Source: Sedimenticola thiotaurini (GTDB lineage Bacteria > Pseudomonadota > Gammaproteobacteria > Chromatiales > Chromatiaceae). From it: a DNA stretch of 64,000 nucleotides. The position numbers and the translations under genes were made by a program. The stretch covers positions 1-64,000 of the forward strand of contig VMRY01000041.1 in the NCBI GenBank assembly GCA_007713595.1, read 5' to 3'. Below are positions 17,301 to 26,973 of the stretch, piece by piece (the first letter of the stretch is position 1; every line of letters starts with the position of its first letter). The notes under the pieces were generated by a model that saw only the letters and a program-made list of their open reading frames with translations, was not told the origin of the DNA and did no database searches.

Positions 17301-18662
17301 TTATTTCTTTGCAGGTTTGCGTGTCAGGGGTTTATGACCCGCTTCCCGTGGCGCTTCATGTGATCCTTCCGCACTGGGTTGACGGCGTTTACCAATATTC
17401 TTTTTATCCCGTAGGCGCTGCTTAGGTTTTTTGACCTTTGGCTTCTCTTCTTTTTCCGGCGCTTTGCTCTTCTTTGTGCCGGCCGATTTACCCGAACCCT
17501 TGATCTTCTTCGGGCCTTTGTATTTGCCACCAACTTCTTTAATGCTGCGTTTCTCAAACTCATGCTTGAGGTAGCGTTCGATGCCACTCATCAGGTTCCA
17601 CTCCTGATGCGTGATCAGGGAGATGGCCAGGCCCTGTTCACCCGCCCGCCCGGTGCGACCAATACGATGGACATAGTCTTTGCCGCTGCGAGCCATATTG
17701 AAGTTGATGACCAGGTCTACACCCTTGATATCCAGCCCACGGGCAGCCACGTCAGTGGCGACCAGAACCTTTATGGTTCCCTGGCGCAGGAAGCCCATGA
17801 TCTGATTGCGTTCATCCTGAGTCATGTCTCCGTGCAGCACGCCGACGCGCAGGTGCTGTTTTCGAAGCTCAGGGCCAAGGGCATCCGCCTGTATTTTGGT
17901 ATTCGTGAAGACCAGTGCCTTGTCGTAAGTCTCGTTGCTCAGTAACCAGGTCAGAAGGCGTTGTTTGTGCAGTTTATCGTCAGCTGGAATCACCTGCTGA
18001 GTGATATTGCTGTGACGATCCCGAACCGTGCTGAGTGAGATGGTCTCCGGTTCATTGAGCAGCGAGTCAGTGATGTTACGCAGGCCTCGATGACCGAGAG
18101 TGGCGGAGAACAGCAGTGTCTGGCGTTTTTTATTGCACTGTTCAGTGATCTTTAAGACATCCTCGCTGAAGCCCATATCCAGCATGCGGTCGGCTTCATC
18201 CAGAATCAGCACTTCCAGATCGCGAAAGTCTGGTGTGCCCTGTTCCAGGTGTTCGAGTAACCGTCCAGGTGTGGCAACCAGTATCTCGGGGTTTTTGCGG
18301 AACAGCGCGCGCTGATATTTGAAGGATTCACCTCCTGTAATCAGTCCTATCTGGAGACGGGTATCACTGATCAGTTTCTCTCCTTGCTTGAGGATCTGGT
18401 GTCCTAGCTCGCGGGTTGGCACCATGATCAGTACCCGGGTGCCACTCTCAGGGGCAGGCTTGTTCAGGAGAAGATCCAAGGTTGGCAGTAGGAAAGCGAA
18501 GGTTTTTCCACTGCCCGTCTCTGCGCTGGCCATCAGGTCGCGCCCGGACAGTATGACCGGTATGGCCTGCTCCTGGATCGGGGTGGCCTCCTTCATCCCA
18601 AGCTTTTCTAGGGTCTGGAGGAGGAGGGTATGCAGAGGAAAACTGGATAGCAACGGGGTCAC
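17301..18662 (-). CDS. srmB: DEAD-box RNA helicase, SrmB-like
   Basis: An ATP-dependent RNA helicase, most like SrmB, which acts in 50S ribosome assembly. Motifs in order: the Q motif (KEATPIQEQAIP), Walker A AETGSGKT (residues 47-54), PTRELG, DEAD, SAT, VATDVAARGLDI and HRIGRTGRAG. The basic tail after residue 380 ends with RLRDKKNIGKRRQPS, very like the end of E. coli SrmB, which separates it from RhlE and RhlB. The length of 453 matches. It is transcribed away from the YhiN gene. Confidence 0.9.
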   Translation of the reverse strand: MTPLLSSFPLHTLLLQTLEKLGMKEATPIQEQAIPVILSGRDLMASAETGSGKTFAFLLPTLDLLLNKPAPESGTRVLIMVPTRELGHQILKQGEKLISDTRLQIGLITGGESFKYQRALFRKNPEILVATPGRLLEHLEQGTPDFRDLEVLILDEADRMLDMGFSEDVLKITEQCNKKRQTLLFSATLGHRGLRNITDSLLNEPETISLSTVRDRHSNITQQVIPADDKLHKQRLLTWLLSNETYDKALVFTNTKIQADALGPELRKQHLRVGVLHGDMTQDERNQIMGFLRQGTIKVLVATDVAARGLDIKGVDLVINFNMARSGKDYVHRIGRTGRAGEQGLAISLITHQEWNLMSGIERYLKHEFEKRSIKEVGGKYKGPKKIKGSGKSAGTKKSKAPEKEEKPKVKKPKQRLRDKKNIGKRRQPSAEGSHEAPREAGHKPLTRKPAKK

Positions 18663-18817
18663 CTTAACAAGCAGCTGAGTCGGAAATGCGGCCTATTGTA
18701 ATCCATTGCGCGGCAGATGTTGGGATATTTGCGAGTGTAAAGGTGTCAGGGTATCTGTGAGATAATCGGCGCTGAAGGCAGTGAAGCAGTCACTCTCTAT
18801 GAATTCAGGGTGCAATA

Positions 18818-20002
18818 GTGGACCAGTATGATGTGGTAATTATCGGCGCGGGTGCCGCTGGGTTGATGTGTGCGGCAACGGCAGCCGTCAGGGGGCGTCG
18901 TGTATTACTGCTAGATAGCAGTAAAAAGGTCGGCAAGAAGATTCTTATGTCCGGTGGCGGGCGGTGTAATTTCACTAATCTCACGGTGGAACCGGATAAC
19001 TACGTCTCAGCCAATCCGCATTTCTGTAAATCAGCGCTGAAATGTTTTACCCAGTGGGATTTTATTGCACTGGTAGAGCAATATGGGATTGCCTATCACG
19101 AGCGTGAGCATGGCCAGTTGTTTTGTGATGAGTCAGCACGGGACATCCTCGATATGCTTTTGGCTGAGTGTGATAAGGCAGGTGTCAGCTTGGTCAAGGG
19201 GTGTGTGGTTGAGTCGATCAGTTATTCATCGTCGTATCAGATCAATACCGCACAGGGTGTGTACCAGACGGAATCCCTGGTGATTGCCACGGGAGGTTTG
19301 TCTATCCCAACCATGGGATCCAGTGGTTTTGGTTATGATGTTGCCCGACAGTTTGGCCTCAAAGTGCTGCCGCAGCGTGCCGGGCTGGTGCCGTTTGCCT
19401 TCAGCGATCGTATAAAAGGCGTGACAGAGCGTCTGTCGGGTATTGCCATACCGGTATCAATGACGAGTGGTGAGCGAACCTTCTCAGAGCAGATGCTGTT
19501 TACTCATCGCGGATTGAGTGGCCCGGTGGTGCTGCAGATATCCAACTACTGGCAACCGGGTGAGAGCGTAACGATTGACCTGTTGCCGGGAGTGGATGCA
19601 ATTGCCTGGTTGTTGTCCCTGAAAAAAGTGCATCCGAAAGGCTCACTGAAAAACCTGTTGGCTAAGCGACTGCCTAAAAAGCTGGTGCTGGAACTGGTGA
19701 CACTCTACTGGGCAGAATGGGGTGAACGGATTATTGCAGAGCTTCCAGATCATCAGCTCAACCAGATTGCACGGCTGCTGAATGGCTGGGTTTTGAGGCC
19801 CGCTGGTACAGAGGGTTATCGAACAGCAGAGGTGACTCTGGGTGGTGTGGATACAGATGAACTCTCATCCAAAACACTGGAGTGTAAACGACAGCCCGGT
19901 CTCTATTTTATAGGTGAGGTAATCGATGTGACCGGACATCTGGGCGGGTTCAATTTTCAGTGGGCCTGGTCTTCTGGCTATGCCGCAGGGCAGTATTCCT
20001 GA
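18818..20002 (+). CDS. YhiN/HI0933-family flavoprotein
   Basis: A 394-residue NAD(P)/FAD-dependent oxidoreductase of the BaiN/YhiN/HI0933 group. The FAD-binding GAGAAG lies at residues 10-15 (VVIIGAGAAGLMCA). It is followed by KVGKKILMSGGGRCNFTN, the family hallmark, the LVIATGGLSIPTMGSSG segment, and the C-terminal GLYFIGEVIDVTGHLGGFNFQWAWSSG. Physiological substrates are not known. It begins with GTG, preceded by AGGGTG at good spacing. It is divergent from srmB. Confidence 0.93.
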   Translation: MDQYDVVIIGAGAAGLMCAATAAVRGRRVLLLDSSKKVGKKILMSGGGRCNFTNLTVEPDNYVSANPHFCKSALKCFTQWDFIALVEQYGIAYHEREHGQLFCDESARDILDMLLAECDKAGVSLVKGCVVESISYSSSYQINTAQGVYQTESLVIATGGLSIPTMGSSGFGYDVARQFGLKVLPQRAGLVPFAFSDRIKGVTERLSGIAIPVSMTSGERTFSEQMLFTHRGLSGPVVLQISNYWQPGESVTIDLLPGVDAIAWLLSLKKVHPKGSLKNLLAKRLPKKLVLELVTLYWAEWGERIIAELPDHQLNQIARLLNGWVLRPAGTEGYRTAEVTLGGVDTDELSSKTLECKRQPGLYFIGEVIDVTGHLGGFNFQWAWSSGYAAGQYS

Positions 20003-20078
20003 GTCAGTAAAGCCACTAACCTTTCTTATAATAGAATATCCATATGCGCTTATTTACTAAGTGCCTGATTAAAATCAT

Positions 20079-20105
20079 TTAAGTTTCATCAGTAACTGTC
20101 GCTAC
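20079..20105 (+). promoter_or_regulatory. Possible sigma-28 (FliA) promoter
   Basis: TTAAGTTT is followed after exactly 11 bases by GTCGCTAC. The first box matches 7 of 8 of TAAAGTTT; the second matches 5 of 8 of GCCGATAA. It stands upstream of a chemoreceptor, a typical FliA target. The -10 is imperfect, so this stays tentative. Confidence 0.35.
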
Positions 20106-20235
20106 CTGAATCATGACCGCTGAAGATATGGCGGCAGCGGACGTGGGATTTTATTTACAGCAGTCTCCATGTATGGGCCCACTCATTAATATTGATTCCG
20201 ATAGAGTTCGGATACCTGTTTGGAACGCGTTTACT

Positions 20236-22584
20236 ATGAAAATCAAGACAAAATTGACTGTAGGTGCCAGCCTCCTGATGCTTCTACCGGTGGTGCTGGT
20301 GAGTGCTGTGCTGGGATGGGTTGCTGTTGAAAATGGTCGGGAAGCACTCGAAACCAAAGCCCAGAACCAGATGGTTGCCCTTAGAAACAGTAGTCAGAGG
20401 GCCATAGAACGCTATTTTCAAACCGTGCAGGATCAGATTGCTAACCTGTCAGACAATCGTATGGTGGTTGATGCCCTCAAGTCGTTACCCAATGCCTATC
20501 TCAACTATCCAAGCAGTATGGAAGTCACTGGTGCTGCCGGGGTGGAAAAACTGGAAAAGATGCGGCAGGCACTGGTCGATTTTTATGAAGGCCCTTATGC
20601 GGATGAGTTCAAAAAACAGAACGGTGGCAAGCAGGTCGATGCCAAGGGGTGGCTCGATAAGTTGGATATAAATGCAATTACACTGCAATACGCCTATATA
20701 GCCGCCAATTCCAATCCCCTGGGGCAGAAGAGTGAAATGGCTGAGCCGGGAGATGGGTCACTCTACGAAGTTATGCACAAACGTTTCCATAACTCATTTA
20801 AAGATTATCAGGAACGGTTTGGCTATGCTGATATCTTCCTGGTTGATGGAAAGTCTTCTCAAGTTGTCTATTCGGTTTCGAAAATGCCTGAATTTGCCAC
20901 CTCGTTGGCTACAGGGCCTTTTGCCGACAGTCGTTTGGGTCAAGTCTATAAACAAGCAATGGAATCTGAAACGCCCGGTTTTATCGCGATTTCGGATTTT
21001 GCGGAATACACATCTGCGTTTAACAATCAGACCGCATTTTTTGCAGCACCGGTTTTAAGTCGTGGTACAAAAATCGGCGTACTGATTTTTGAGCTTTCCG
21101 TCGATCGTCTTTCATCTATTATGACCCATGATCGGCAGTGGTCTGAGGTGGGCCTGGGAGAGTCGGGTGAGAGTATTATTGTCGATTCCAACTATCTTTT
21201 GCGCAGTGACAGTCGTTTCCAGATTGAAGATGAGGCAGGGTATGTTGAGAGCCTGCGCAAGGCGGGTGTAAGTGCGGATCAGGTCAGCAAGGTCCAGGCC
21301 AAGCACTCCGGTATTGGTATTCAAGAGCTGAAGACGCCAGCCATAGAGGCGGCAATTGCGGGTGAATCCGGCATTAAAAACTATACGGACTATCGCGGTG
21401 TTGAGGTGCTTGGTGCCTATGCACCACTGCATATTCCAGGCCTTAAATGGGCCGTACTGGCAAAGATGAATACGGAGGAGGCCTTCCGTTCAGTGGAGCA
21501 GCTGAAGAGCACTATTGTGGGTGTTGCTACCGTACTGGCAATAGCCGTGTTTGTAGTCGGTGCATTGATTGGCTGGATATTTACCGGTCTGATTGTGAAG
21601 CCTATTCAGCGGACAGTAGATGCAGTTAAGGATATTGCAGAGGGCGAGGGAGATCTGACTCAGCGCCTGGATGAGCGTAGCAAAGATGAGTTGGGTGAGT
21701 TGGCCGGATGGTTTAATCGCTTCCTGGACAAGATGCAAGGTGTGGTGGGTGAGTTGAACAGTGTGACGCAGAATCTCTCGGTATCTGCTGAGCAGTTATC
21801 ACAGGTTTCCGAGCAGACTCGGATCGGAATCACCAATCAGCAGAGCCAGACTGAACAAGCGGCAACTGCAACCAATGAGATGGCCGCAACGGTACAGGAT
21901 GTGGCAAAGAATGCCGAATCTGCGGCTAGCTCTGCCATGCAGGCCAGAGATGAGGCGGCAAAAGGCAAGAATACAGTGGATGAAAGTATTGCAGCCATTC
22001 AATCTTTGTCAGTGACAGTGGAGACGGCGGCGGGCGTTATCGGTCGACTTGAACAGGACAGTGTGGAGATTGGCGGTGTGTTGGACGTGATTCGTAATAT
22101 TGCGGAGCAGACCAACCTGCTGGCATTGAATGCGGCTATTGAGGCGGCACGTGCTGGTGAGCAGGGTCGAGGATTTGCCGTGGTAGCTGATGAGGTCCGC
22201 ACACTTGCATCCAGAACTCAGAAGTCGACACAAGAGATCCAGGAGATGATCGAACGTCTACAGTCTGCTTCGAAGGAGGCTGTAAAGTCAATGGATGAGA
22301 GCAATACCCAGGCGAAAAGGGGATCGGACTATGCTGTGCGAACGGGTGAGGTATTGGAGGCGATTATCAACTCGATCAACCAGATCAGCGATATGAATAC
22401 CCAGATTGCCAGCGCGGCTGAGGAGCAGAGCGTGGTGGCAGAAGAGATCAATCGCAATGTGGTGGGCATTAATGAGATCAGTGATCATACAGCCGAGGGT
22501 GCACAGCAAACGGCATCGGCCAGTGAGGGGTTGAATCATCTGGCTGGCCAACTAAAAGGGATCGTCGGGCAGTTCAAGATATAG
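20236..22584 (+). CDS. Methyl-accepting chemotaxis protein
   Basis: A chemoreceptor of about 782 residues. Segments in order: a cytoplasmic start ([20 protein letters not shown]), first membrane helix, a periplasmic sensor of about 390 residues (Cache-like; it contains [14 protein letters not shown]), second membrane helix ([15 protein letters not shown]), HAMP domain, and the MCP signalling hairpin with the invariant [20 protein letters not shown] tip. There is no NWETF pentapeptide at the end. The frame is open to 20113, but the ATG at 20236 gives the normal receptor N-terminus. A terminator follows. The ligand is unknown. Confidence 0.95.
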   Translation: MKIKTKLTVGASLLMLLPVVLVSAVLGWVAVENGREALETKAQNQMVALRNSSQRAIERYFQTVQDQIANLSDNRMVVDALKSLPNAYLNYPSSMEVTGAAGVEKLEKMRQALVDFYEGPYADEFKKQNGGKQVDAKGWLDKLDINAITLQYAYIAANSNPLGQKSEMAEPGDGSLYEVMHKRFHNSFKDYQERFGYADIFLVDGKSSQVVYSVSKMPEFATSLATGPFADSRLGQVYKQAMESETPGFIAISDFAEYTSAFNNQTAFFAAPVLSRGTKIGVLIFELSVDRLSSIMTHDRQWSEVGLGESGESIIVDSNYLLRSDSRFQIEDEAGYVESLRKAGVSADQVSKVQAKHSGIGIQELKTPAIEAAIAGESGIKNYTDYRGVEVLGAYAPLHIPGLKWAVLAKMNTEEAFRSVEQLKSTIVGVATVLAIAVFVVGALIGWIFTGLIVKPIQRTVDAVKDIAEGEGDLTQRLDERSKDELGELAGWFNRFLDKMQGVVGELNSVTQNLSVSAEQLSQVSEQTRIGITNQQSQTEQAATATNEMAATVQDVAKNAESAASSAMQARDEAAKGKNTVDESIAAIQSLSVTVETAAGVIGRLEQDSVEIGGVLDVIRNIAEQTNLLALNAAIEAARAGEQGRGFAVVADEVRTLASRTQKSTQEIQEMIERLQSASKEAVKSMDESNTQAKRGSDYAVRTGEVLEAIINSINQISDMNTQIASAAEEQSVVAEEINRNVVGINEISDHTAEGAQQTASASEGLNHLAGQLKGIVGQFKI

Positions 22585-22606
22585 TAGATGGTCACTCTGC
22601 AACATG

Positions 22607-22638
22607 AAAAGGCGCTCCAGCTGTGAGCGCCTTTTTTT
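22607..22638. terminator. Rho-independent terminator, usable from both strands
   Basis: A GGCGCTC/GAGCGCC stem with a 7-nt loop has AAAA before and TTTTTTT after. It lies between the convergent chemoreceptor and kinase genes, so it can end both transcripts. Confidence 0.88.
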
Positions 22639-22641
22639 GTA

Positions 22642-24171
22642 TCAGCGGTCCAACTCAGGTGTTAGGAAATTGAAAATATCGGTCTCTTTTTTGGGTGTTG
22701 TCGGTCGATCCAGTTGGTTCAGCATACGAATCAGGCGACGATTTTTTGGCCGAATCTCCAGCCCCTGATTGATATACCGGCGTGCCTTGAGTGTGCGGCC
22801 ATTATTAATCTGGGTCTGTGCCAGGTCAGCATATCTCAAGGCGATTTTGTCGAGGCCTTTTTGTGCCTCTGGATGGTTCGGGTCTGCTTTAAGTACAGAC
22901 TGAAAATAGAATCGGGCACTGTCACCAGCAGGGTAACTCAGTCGGTCTACATCGAATCGTTTTTCTGCCTTGGAGAGTAGCTGACTGAGTCCATCATCTT
23001 CTGGTTTGGTGGATGCATCAGTCGGCGTTTCTGCCAAGGACTCTTTCGCTGGTTGATTGACAATTTGATTTTCAGCTACGCTTGCCCCGGATTCTATTGT
23101 TGGCTGTTCCTGTAGCTCTGCGCTGGCAGGAGCAACCACTGCCATCTGCTCTCTGGATTCAACTTGTTTAGGTGTCTCGATTACCTGTGTGGTGATCGAT
23201 TCATGGGTCATCTGTCTGAATCCAAACCAGCTGAGTAGTAAAAAACCAGCCAGGGCAGTGTAGACCAGCCAGCGATAACGAGTTGCAGGCATGACACTGG
23301 TGGCATCCATGGACTGGGTGTTGGGCGATGGTTCGTCAGGGGATGGCAGGTCTATTGCATTGAGCTTTTTACTACGGAAGGGCTGCAGGTTCATCACCAA
23401 TTCTGCGCCGCTTTGAAAACGGTCTTCCGGTTTTTTTGCTAACAATTTGTCCAACAGGGGCTGCAGGGTGGCGTATTGCTCGGGCAGTTTAGGTAGTGGT
23501 TTCTGAATGTGTGCCATGAGCGTGGCGGCAAAGCTGTCGGCGGTGTAGGGCTTTCTGCCGGTAAGCATCTCATAGAGGATGATCCCCAGACTGTAGAGAT
23601 CCGAGCGTCCATCAACCCGCCGATTGCCCTGGGCCAATTCCGGACTGAGGTAGTGAGGACTTCCCATAACCGTACCGGTAACGGTCAGATCATTATCGGC
23701 CTGTATCAGCTTGGCAATGCCGAAATCAGTCAGGATAGGTGAGCCGTCTGTGCCGAACAGTATATTGGATGGCTTGATATCACGATGGACAACGCCTTCG
23801 CCGTGAACATAGGCAAGGCAGCTTGCCAGGCGGTGGAGGATCTTTAGAGCTTGGGCTGGTTTTATGCCCTGGGCAATACGGGATTTAAGATCGCCGCCAG
23901 GTAGATACTCCATGGCGATATAGTAAAAGCCTTCACCCTGGCCAATATCAAAAATAGAGACCAGATTACTGTGACTGAGACGCGCGATGCAACGCCCCTC
24001 ATTGAAAAAGCGTTCGAAAAATTGCGGCGTATCAGGGTCATGCAGGACTTTAAGTGCCACAGGTCTACCCAGAGACATCTGGGTGGCGAGATAGACGGTT
24101 GCCATCCCCCCTTTTCCCAGGATGCGCTCGATACGATAGCCGGGGACTTCGATCTGCAGGCCAGGGTTCAT
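22642..24171 (-). CDS. Hanks-type Ser/Thr protein kinase with TPR-like tail
   Basis: A 509-residue membrane kinase. The Gly loop GKGGMATVY, Lys41, HRDIKPSN with catalytic Asp131, and DFG (Asp149) are all intact, so it should be active. The activation loop is followed by GSPHYLSPE. After a Pro-rich linker there is one membrane helix (about residues 298-315, WLVYTALAGFLLLSWFGF). A Gln/Glu-rich periplasmic segment follows, then a short TPR-like region (DPNHPEAQKGLDKIALRYADLAQ). Substrates are unknown and no cognate phosphatase is adjacent. Confidence 0.93.
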   Translation of the reverse strand: MNPGLQIEVPGYRIERILGKGGMATVYLATQMSLGRPVALKVLHDPDTPQFFERFFNEGRCIARLSHSNLVSIFDIGQGEGFYYIAMEYLPGGDLKSRIAQGIKPAQALKILHRLASCLAYVHGEGVVHRDIKPSNILFGTDGSPILTDFGIAKLIQADNDLTVTGTVMGSPHYLSPELAQGNRRVDGRSDLYSLGIILYEMLTGRKPYTADSFAATLMAHIQKPLPKLPEQYATLQPLLDKLLAKKPEDRFQSGAELVMNLQPFRSKKLNAIDLPSPDEPSPNTQSMDATSVMPATRYRWLVYTALAGFLLLSWFGFRQMTHESITTQVIETPKQVESREQMAVVAPASAELQEQPTIESGASVAENQIVNQPAKESLAETPTDASTKPEDDGLSQLLSKAEKRFDVDRLSYPAGDSARFYFQSVLKADPNHPEAQKGLDKIALRYADLAQTQINNGRTLKARRYINQGLEIRPKNRRLIRMLNQLDRPTTPKKETDIFNFLTPELDR

Positions 24172-24298
24172 TTGGAATTCCGTATACTTTTAAGTCGGTG
24201 GAAACCCACTCATACCAGGTTTCCGTTGGGAAAGAGGTTACCCCCTTACTGAGTTGTTTCGTCCAAGTCGTGTGAAAATTGAGAACCGATTCACCTAA

Positions 24299-25510
24299 TC
24301 AAGGCACACCGGTCTGCTGTAGCCAGGCTTTTTTGACACTGGCCACTGCCCGACTGCGCGCCTGGAACAGGTTATCTGCAATCAGTTGTGGATCGCTGCT
24401 ACTGCTGGCTATCGCGGCAGCGTCCACGGCAGCAGCGGCCTGCCGGGCCCTTCTGACATAGTCTGCCTGAGGATAGCTGCAATCCTCAAATCCGCTGCGG
24501 CCGCGGGCATCGGCCTCGCAGGCGGCAAGGAACTGATCCAGTCGCTCCGGGCGTCGTAGCGCATCCACTGCATGCAGGGTTTTGAGCAGTGTGGCGGGTT
24601 TTAACTCCGGAGCGCGGTGACAGTGTGTGTGATACTCAGCCACCAGTCGCGACAGTTCACGAAAGCGTGTTGGAATACGCAAAGATCTGCACAGCTCATC
24701 GACCAGTTTTACACCCCGCTGCTCGTGGCCATGATGGCTGGGCCACTCGGCAGAGGGGGTGGTCCCTTTTCCCAGGTCGTGTAGCAGGGCAGCCAGTCGT
24801 GTCTCCGGGTCTTTGCTCAGGATTGCCGCCTGTTCGAGTACCATGAGGCTATGGATGCCTGTGTCGATCTCCGGATGGTGCTTGGCGGGTTGCGGTACCC
24901 CAAATAACCGATCCAGGGCGGGCATAATGATGCCAAGGGCCTTAAGGTCGCGCATCACTTCAAAGAAGATTGCCGGCGTAGCGCCCTCTAAAGCGCGTAA
25001 CACCTCAGACCAGACACGTTCGGGTACCAGCTCGTCAAGTTCGTTGCGTTGAATCATCTTATGGATCATTGCCTGGGTCTCGTCAGCTACCTTGAATCCC
25101 AAAGGTGACAGGCGGGCGGCTAAACGGGCCAGCCGCAACACGCGAATGGGATCATGCCTGAACGAGGGTGCATGGCGAAGGAGGCGTGCCTCTATGTCTG
25201 CTCGGCCATTCAGTGGATCGATGATCTCCCCCTCGGGCGATAGCGCCAATGCATTGAGCGTGAGATCACGTTGCATCAGATCATCATAAACCTGTTGCTG
25301 CTCGCTCATATTGCCATTTTCTCCCCTGGGAAGGGCGTACTCCTCCGCTGTTTGTGGGTGAAGGAATACACTGAAATCTTGTCCCACTCGGCGAAATCCC
25401 TGCGCCATCAGCTGTTCTGCTGTAATACCGGTAACCAGCCAGTCGTGGTCGCTTTCGGCTAATCCCAGCAGACGATCCCGAACGGCTCCTCCGACCAGAT
25501 AGGCACGCAT
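24299..25510 (-). CDS. cca: CCA tRNA nucleotidyltransferase (multifunctional type)
   Basis: The enzyme adds or repairs the CCA end of tRNAs. At 403 residues it resembles the long gammaproteobacterial type with a C-terminal HD phosphohydrolase domain. Features seen are MRAYLVGGAVRDRLLGL, DHDWLVTG, the RRVGQDF and LPRGE loops, the RDLTLNALAL motif, RVLRLARLAARL, and HD-domain residues in LLHDLGKGTTP and GHEQRG. A GTG at 25534 would add eight residues; the ATG at 25510 fits the family start better. It is divergent from the lipoprotein peptidase, with close spacing. Confidence 0.96.
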   Translation of the reverse strand: MRAYLVGGAVRDRLLGLAESDHDWLVTGITAEQLMAQGFRRVGQDFSVFLHPQTAEEYALPRGENGNMSEQQQVYDDLMQRDLTLNALALSPEGEIIDPLNGRADIEARLLRHAPSFRHDPIRVLRLARLAARLSPLGFKVADETQAMIHKMIQRNELDELVPERVWSEVLRALEGATPAIFFEVMRDLKALGIIMPALDRLFGVPQPAKHHPEIDTGIHSLMVLEQAAILSKDPETRLAALLHDLGKGTTPSAEWPSHHGHEQRGVKLVDELCRSLRIPTRFRELSRLVAEYHTHCHRAPELKPATLLKTLHAVDALRRPERLDQFLAACEADARGRSGFEDCSYPQADYVRRARQAAAAVDAAAIASSSSDPQLIADNLFQARSRAVASVKKAWLQQTGVP

Positions 25511-25555
25511 ACCGTTAATGTTAGAATGACTCACTATGACGACTCAGTATCCTCT

Positions 25556-26626
25556 ATGCCCAGTATGAAAGGCCGCTTGATGCGCCGTTCTTCTGGCCTC
25601 GGGTTAATAGCAATTCTGCTGTTTCTGCCGGGTTGCAGCACCCTTAGCTATTATAGCCAGTCTATAGGTGGGCATCTGCAATTGATGGGGCAGCGCCGGC
25701 CAATTACTCAGGTTTTAAACGACCCTGAGACACCGGCCCTCATGAAACAAAAATTGGGCAAGTTGAAACAGATACGTGACTTTGCCTCAGCCAAGCTTGC
25801 CCTGCCGGATAATAACAGTTATCGCAGTTATGCGGCCCTGGATCGTGATGCCGTGGTCTGGAGTGTTGTTGCCACGCCTGAGTTTTCGATAGAACCCAAA
25901 CAGTGGTGCTATCTGGTTATTGGTTGTGCCAGCTATCGTGGCTATTTTTCAAGGCAAGCCGCACAAGCCTATGCCAATATACTGAAGGCCGAGGGGCTGG
26001 ATGTGGCGGTGGAGCCGATACCTGCCTACTCCACACTGGGCTGGTTTGATGATCCGGTACCCAGCACGGTCATTGACTGGTCTGAACCGCGTATCGCCGG
26101 CCTGATCTTTCATGAACTGGCCCATCAACAGCTCTACATAAAGGATGACAGCGCCTTCAACGAGGCGTTTGCCAGTCTGGTTGAGGAGGTCGGCGTTATC
26201 AGGTGGCTCCAGGGAAGAGATGATGACATGCTTAATCGGTGGCAGTTGTCACAGCAGTATGAACGACAGTTTATTGCGTTACTGCTGGAGACACGCCAGC
26301 AGCTGCAATACCTGTACGCCCAGAAGTATGCCAGTGAACAGATGCGCCAGCGAAAAGCTCAGTTGTTTGACGTATTGCGCGGACGCTATCAGCAACTAAA
26401 AAAGAGCTGGGGAGGTTATGCCGGTTTTGATAGCTGGTTTAACCGGGATCTAAGCAATGCACATCTGGCGTCAATTGCCACTTATGAGCAGTGGAAACCT
26501 GCCTTCAAGCAATTGCTTACGGAGTCAAATGGTCAATTGCCAACCTTTTACCAAGCCTGTATGTCATTGGGGATATTGTCCGAAAAAGAGCGTAATGAAA
26601 AATTAATGGCATTGATGGATCAATGA
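25556..26626 (+). CDS. Aminopeptidase-like lipoprotein (PF10023 type)
   Basis: A 356-residue outer-envelope protein. The signal ends LFLPGC with Cys27 lipidated. The metal-binding HELAH (His186, Glu187, His190) lies in IAGLIFHELAHQQLY, with a downstream NEAFASLVEE segment that would supply the third ligand. The GCASYRGYF, YFSRQAAQ, and TLGWFDDPV strings fit the family usually annotated as a putative aminopeptidase. Activity is inferred. The start is uncertain among the ATGs at 25556, 25565 and 25580; the last has a weak AAAGG site. Confidence 0.88.
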   Translation: MPSMKGRLMRRSSGLGLIAILLFLPGCSTLSYYSQSIGGHLQLMGQRRPITQVLNDPETPALMKQKLGKLKQIRDFASAKLALPDNNSYRSYAALDRDAVVWSVVATPEFSIEPKQWCYLVIGCASYRGYFSRQAAQAYANILKAEGLDVAVEPIPAYSTLGWFDDPVPSTVIDWSEPRIAGLIFHELAHQQLYIKDDSAFNEAFASLVEEVGVIRWLQGRDDDMLNRWQLSQQYERQFIALLLETRQQLQYLYAQKYASEQMRQRKAQLFDVLRGRYQQLKKSWGGYAGFDSWFNRDLSNAHLASIATYEQWKPAFKQLLTESNGQLPTFYQACMSLGILSEKERNEKLMALMDQ

Positions 26627-26876
26627 ATAGGTTTTTTTGTCGAGTAGTGTTTGGTTGTGGTCGGATTAAGGAGAAACCCTATGAGATGTCAGTTTATCTT
26701 ACAAATTTAGTTTAAAAATCACGCTGTCTTATGGTTTTCTCGTGAATTAGGGTACGCCACATTGATTTTTTGGATGCTAAATCGCCCTCATAATATGGAG
26801 GGTGTTAGTTTTTTTTACAAAGTGCTTGTCATGGTTGCGGTGAGCCAAAAAAAAGCACATAAAAATCAATGCAGTG
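26627..26876. other. A+T-rich intergenic region before PEP-CTERM gene
   Basis: About 250 bases with no convincing frame, clearly richer in A+T than its surroundings. Several TGTC strings are present, but none is in a clear TGTC-N10-GACA arrangement. Together with the promoter candidate next to it, it forms a 347-base upstream region, long for this window, which suggests regulated expression of the secreted protein. Confidence 0.5.
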
Positions 26877-26900
26877 TGCATTTTGGTATAAAAAATGCAT
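26877..26900 (+). promoter_or_regulatory. Possible sigma-54 promoter or operator of PEP-CTERM gene
   Basis: TGGTATAAAAAATGCA has GG and GC separated by exactly 10 bases, the fixed sigma-54 geometry, though both boxes are imperfect. The same stretch is an inverted repeat (TGCATTTT/AAAATGCA around a 7-base centre), so it could instead bind a dimeric regulator. It lies about 75 bases before the ATG. PEP-CTERM genes are often linked to sigma-54 regulators (PrsK/PrsR) in other genomes. Confidence 0.35.
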
Positions 26901-26973
26901 TTCCATGTAAAGCTTTTTAAATAGCCCGATAAAATTTTATTTGTGATTGTTCATCGGAGAGGAGGATCTTTAA

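Noticed and set aside
20113-20235. N-terminal extension of the chemoreceptor
   Set aside because: It lacks a ribosome site, does not look like receptor sequence, and would delay the first membrane helix.
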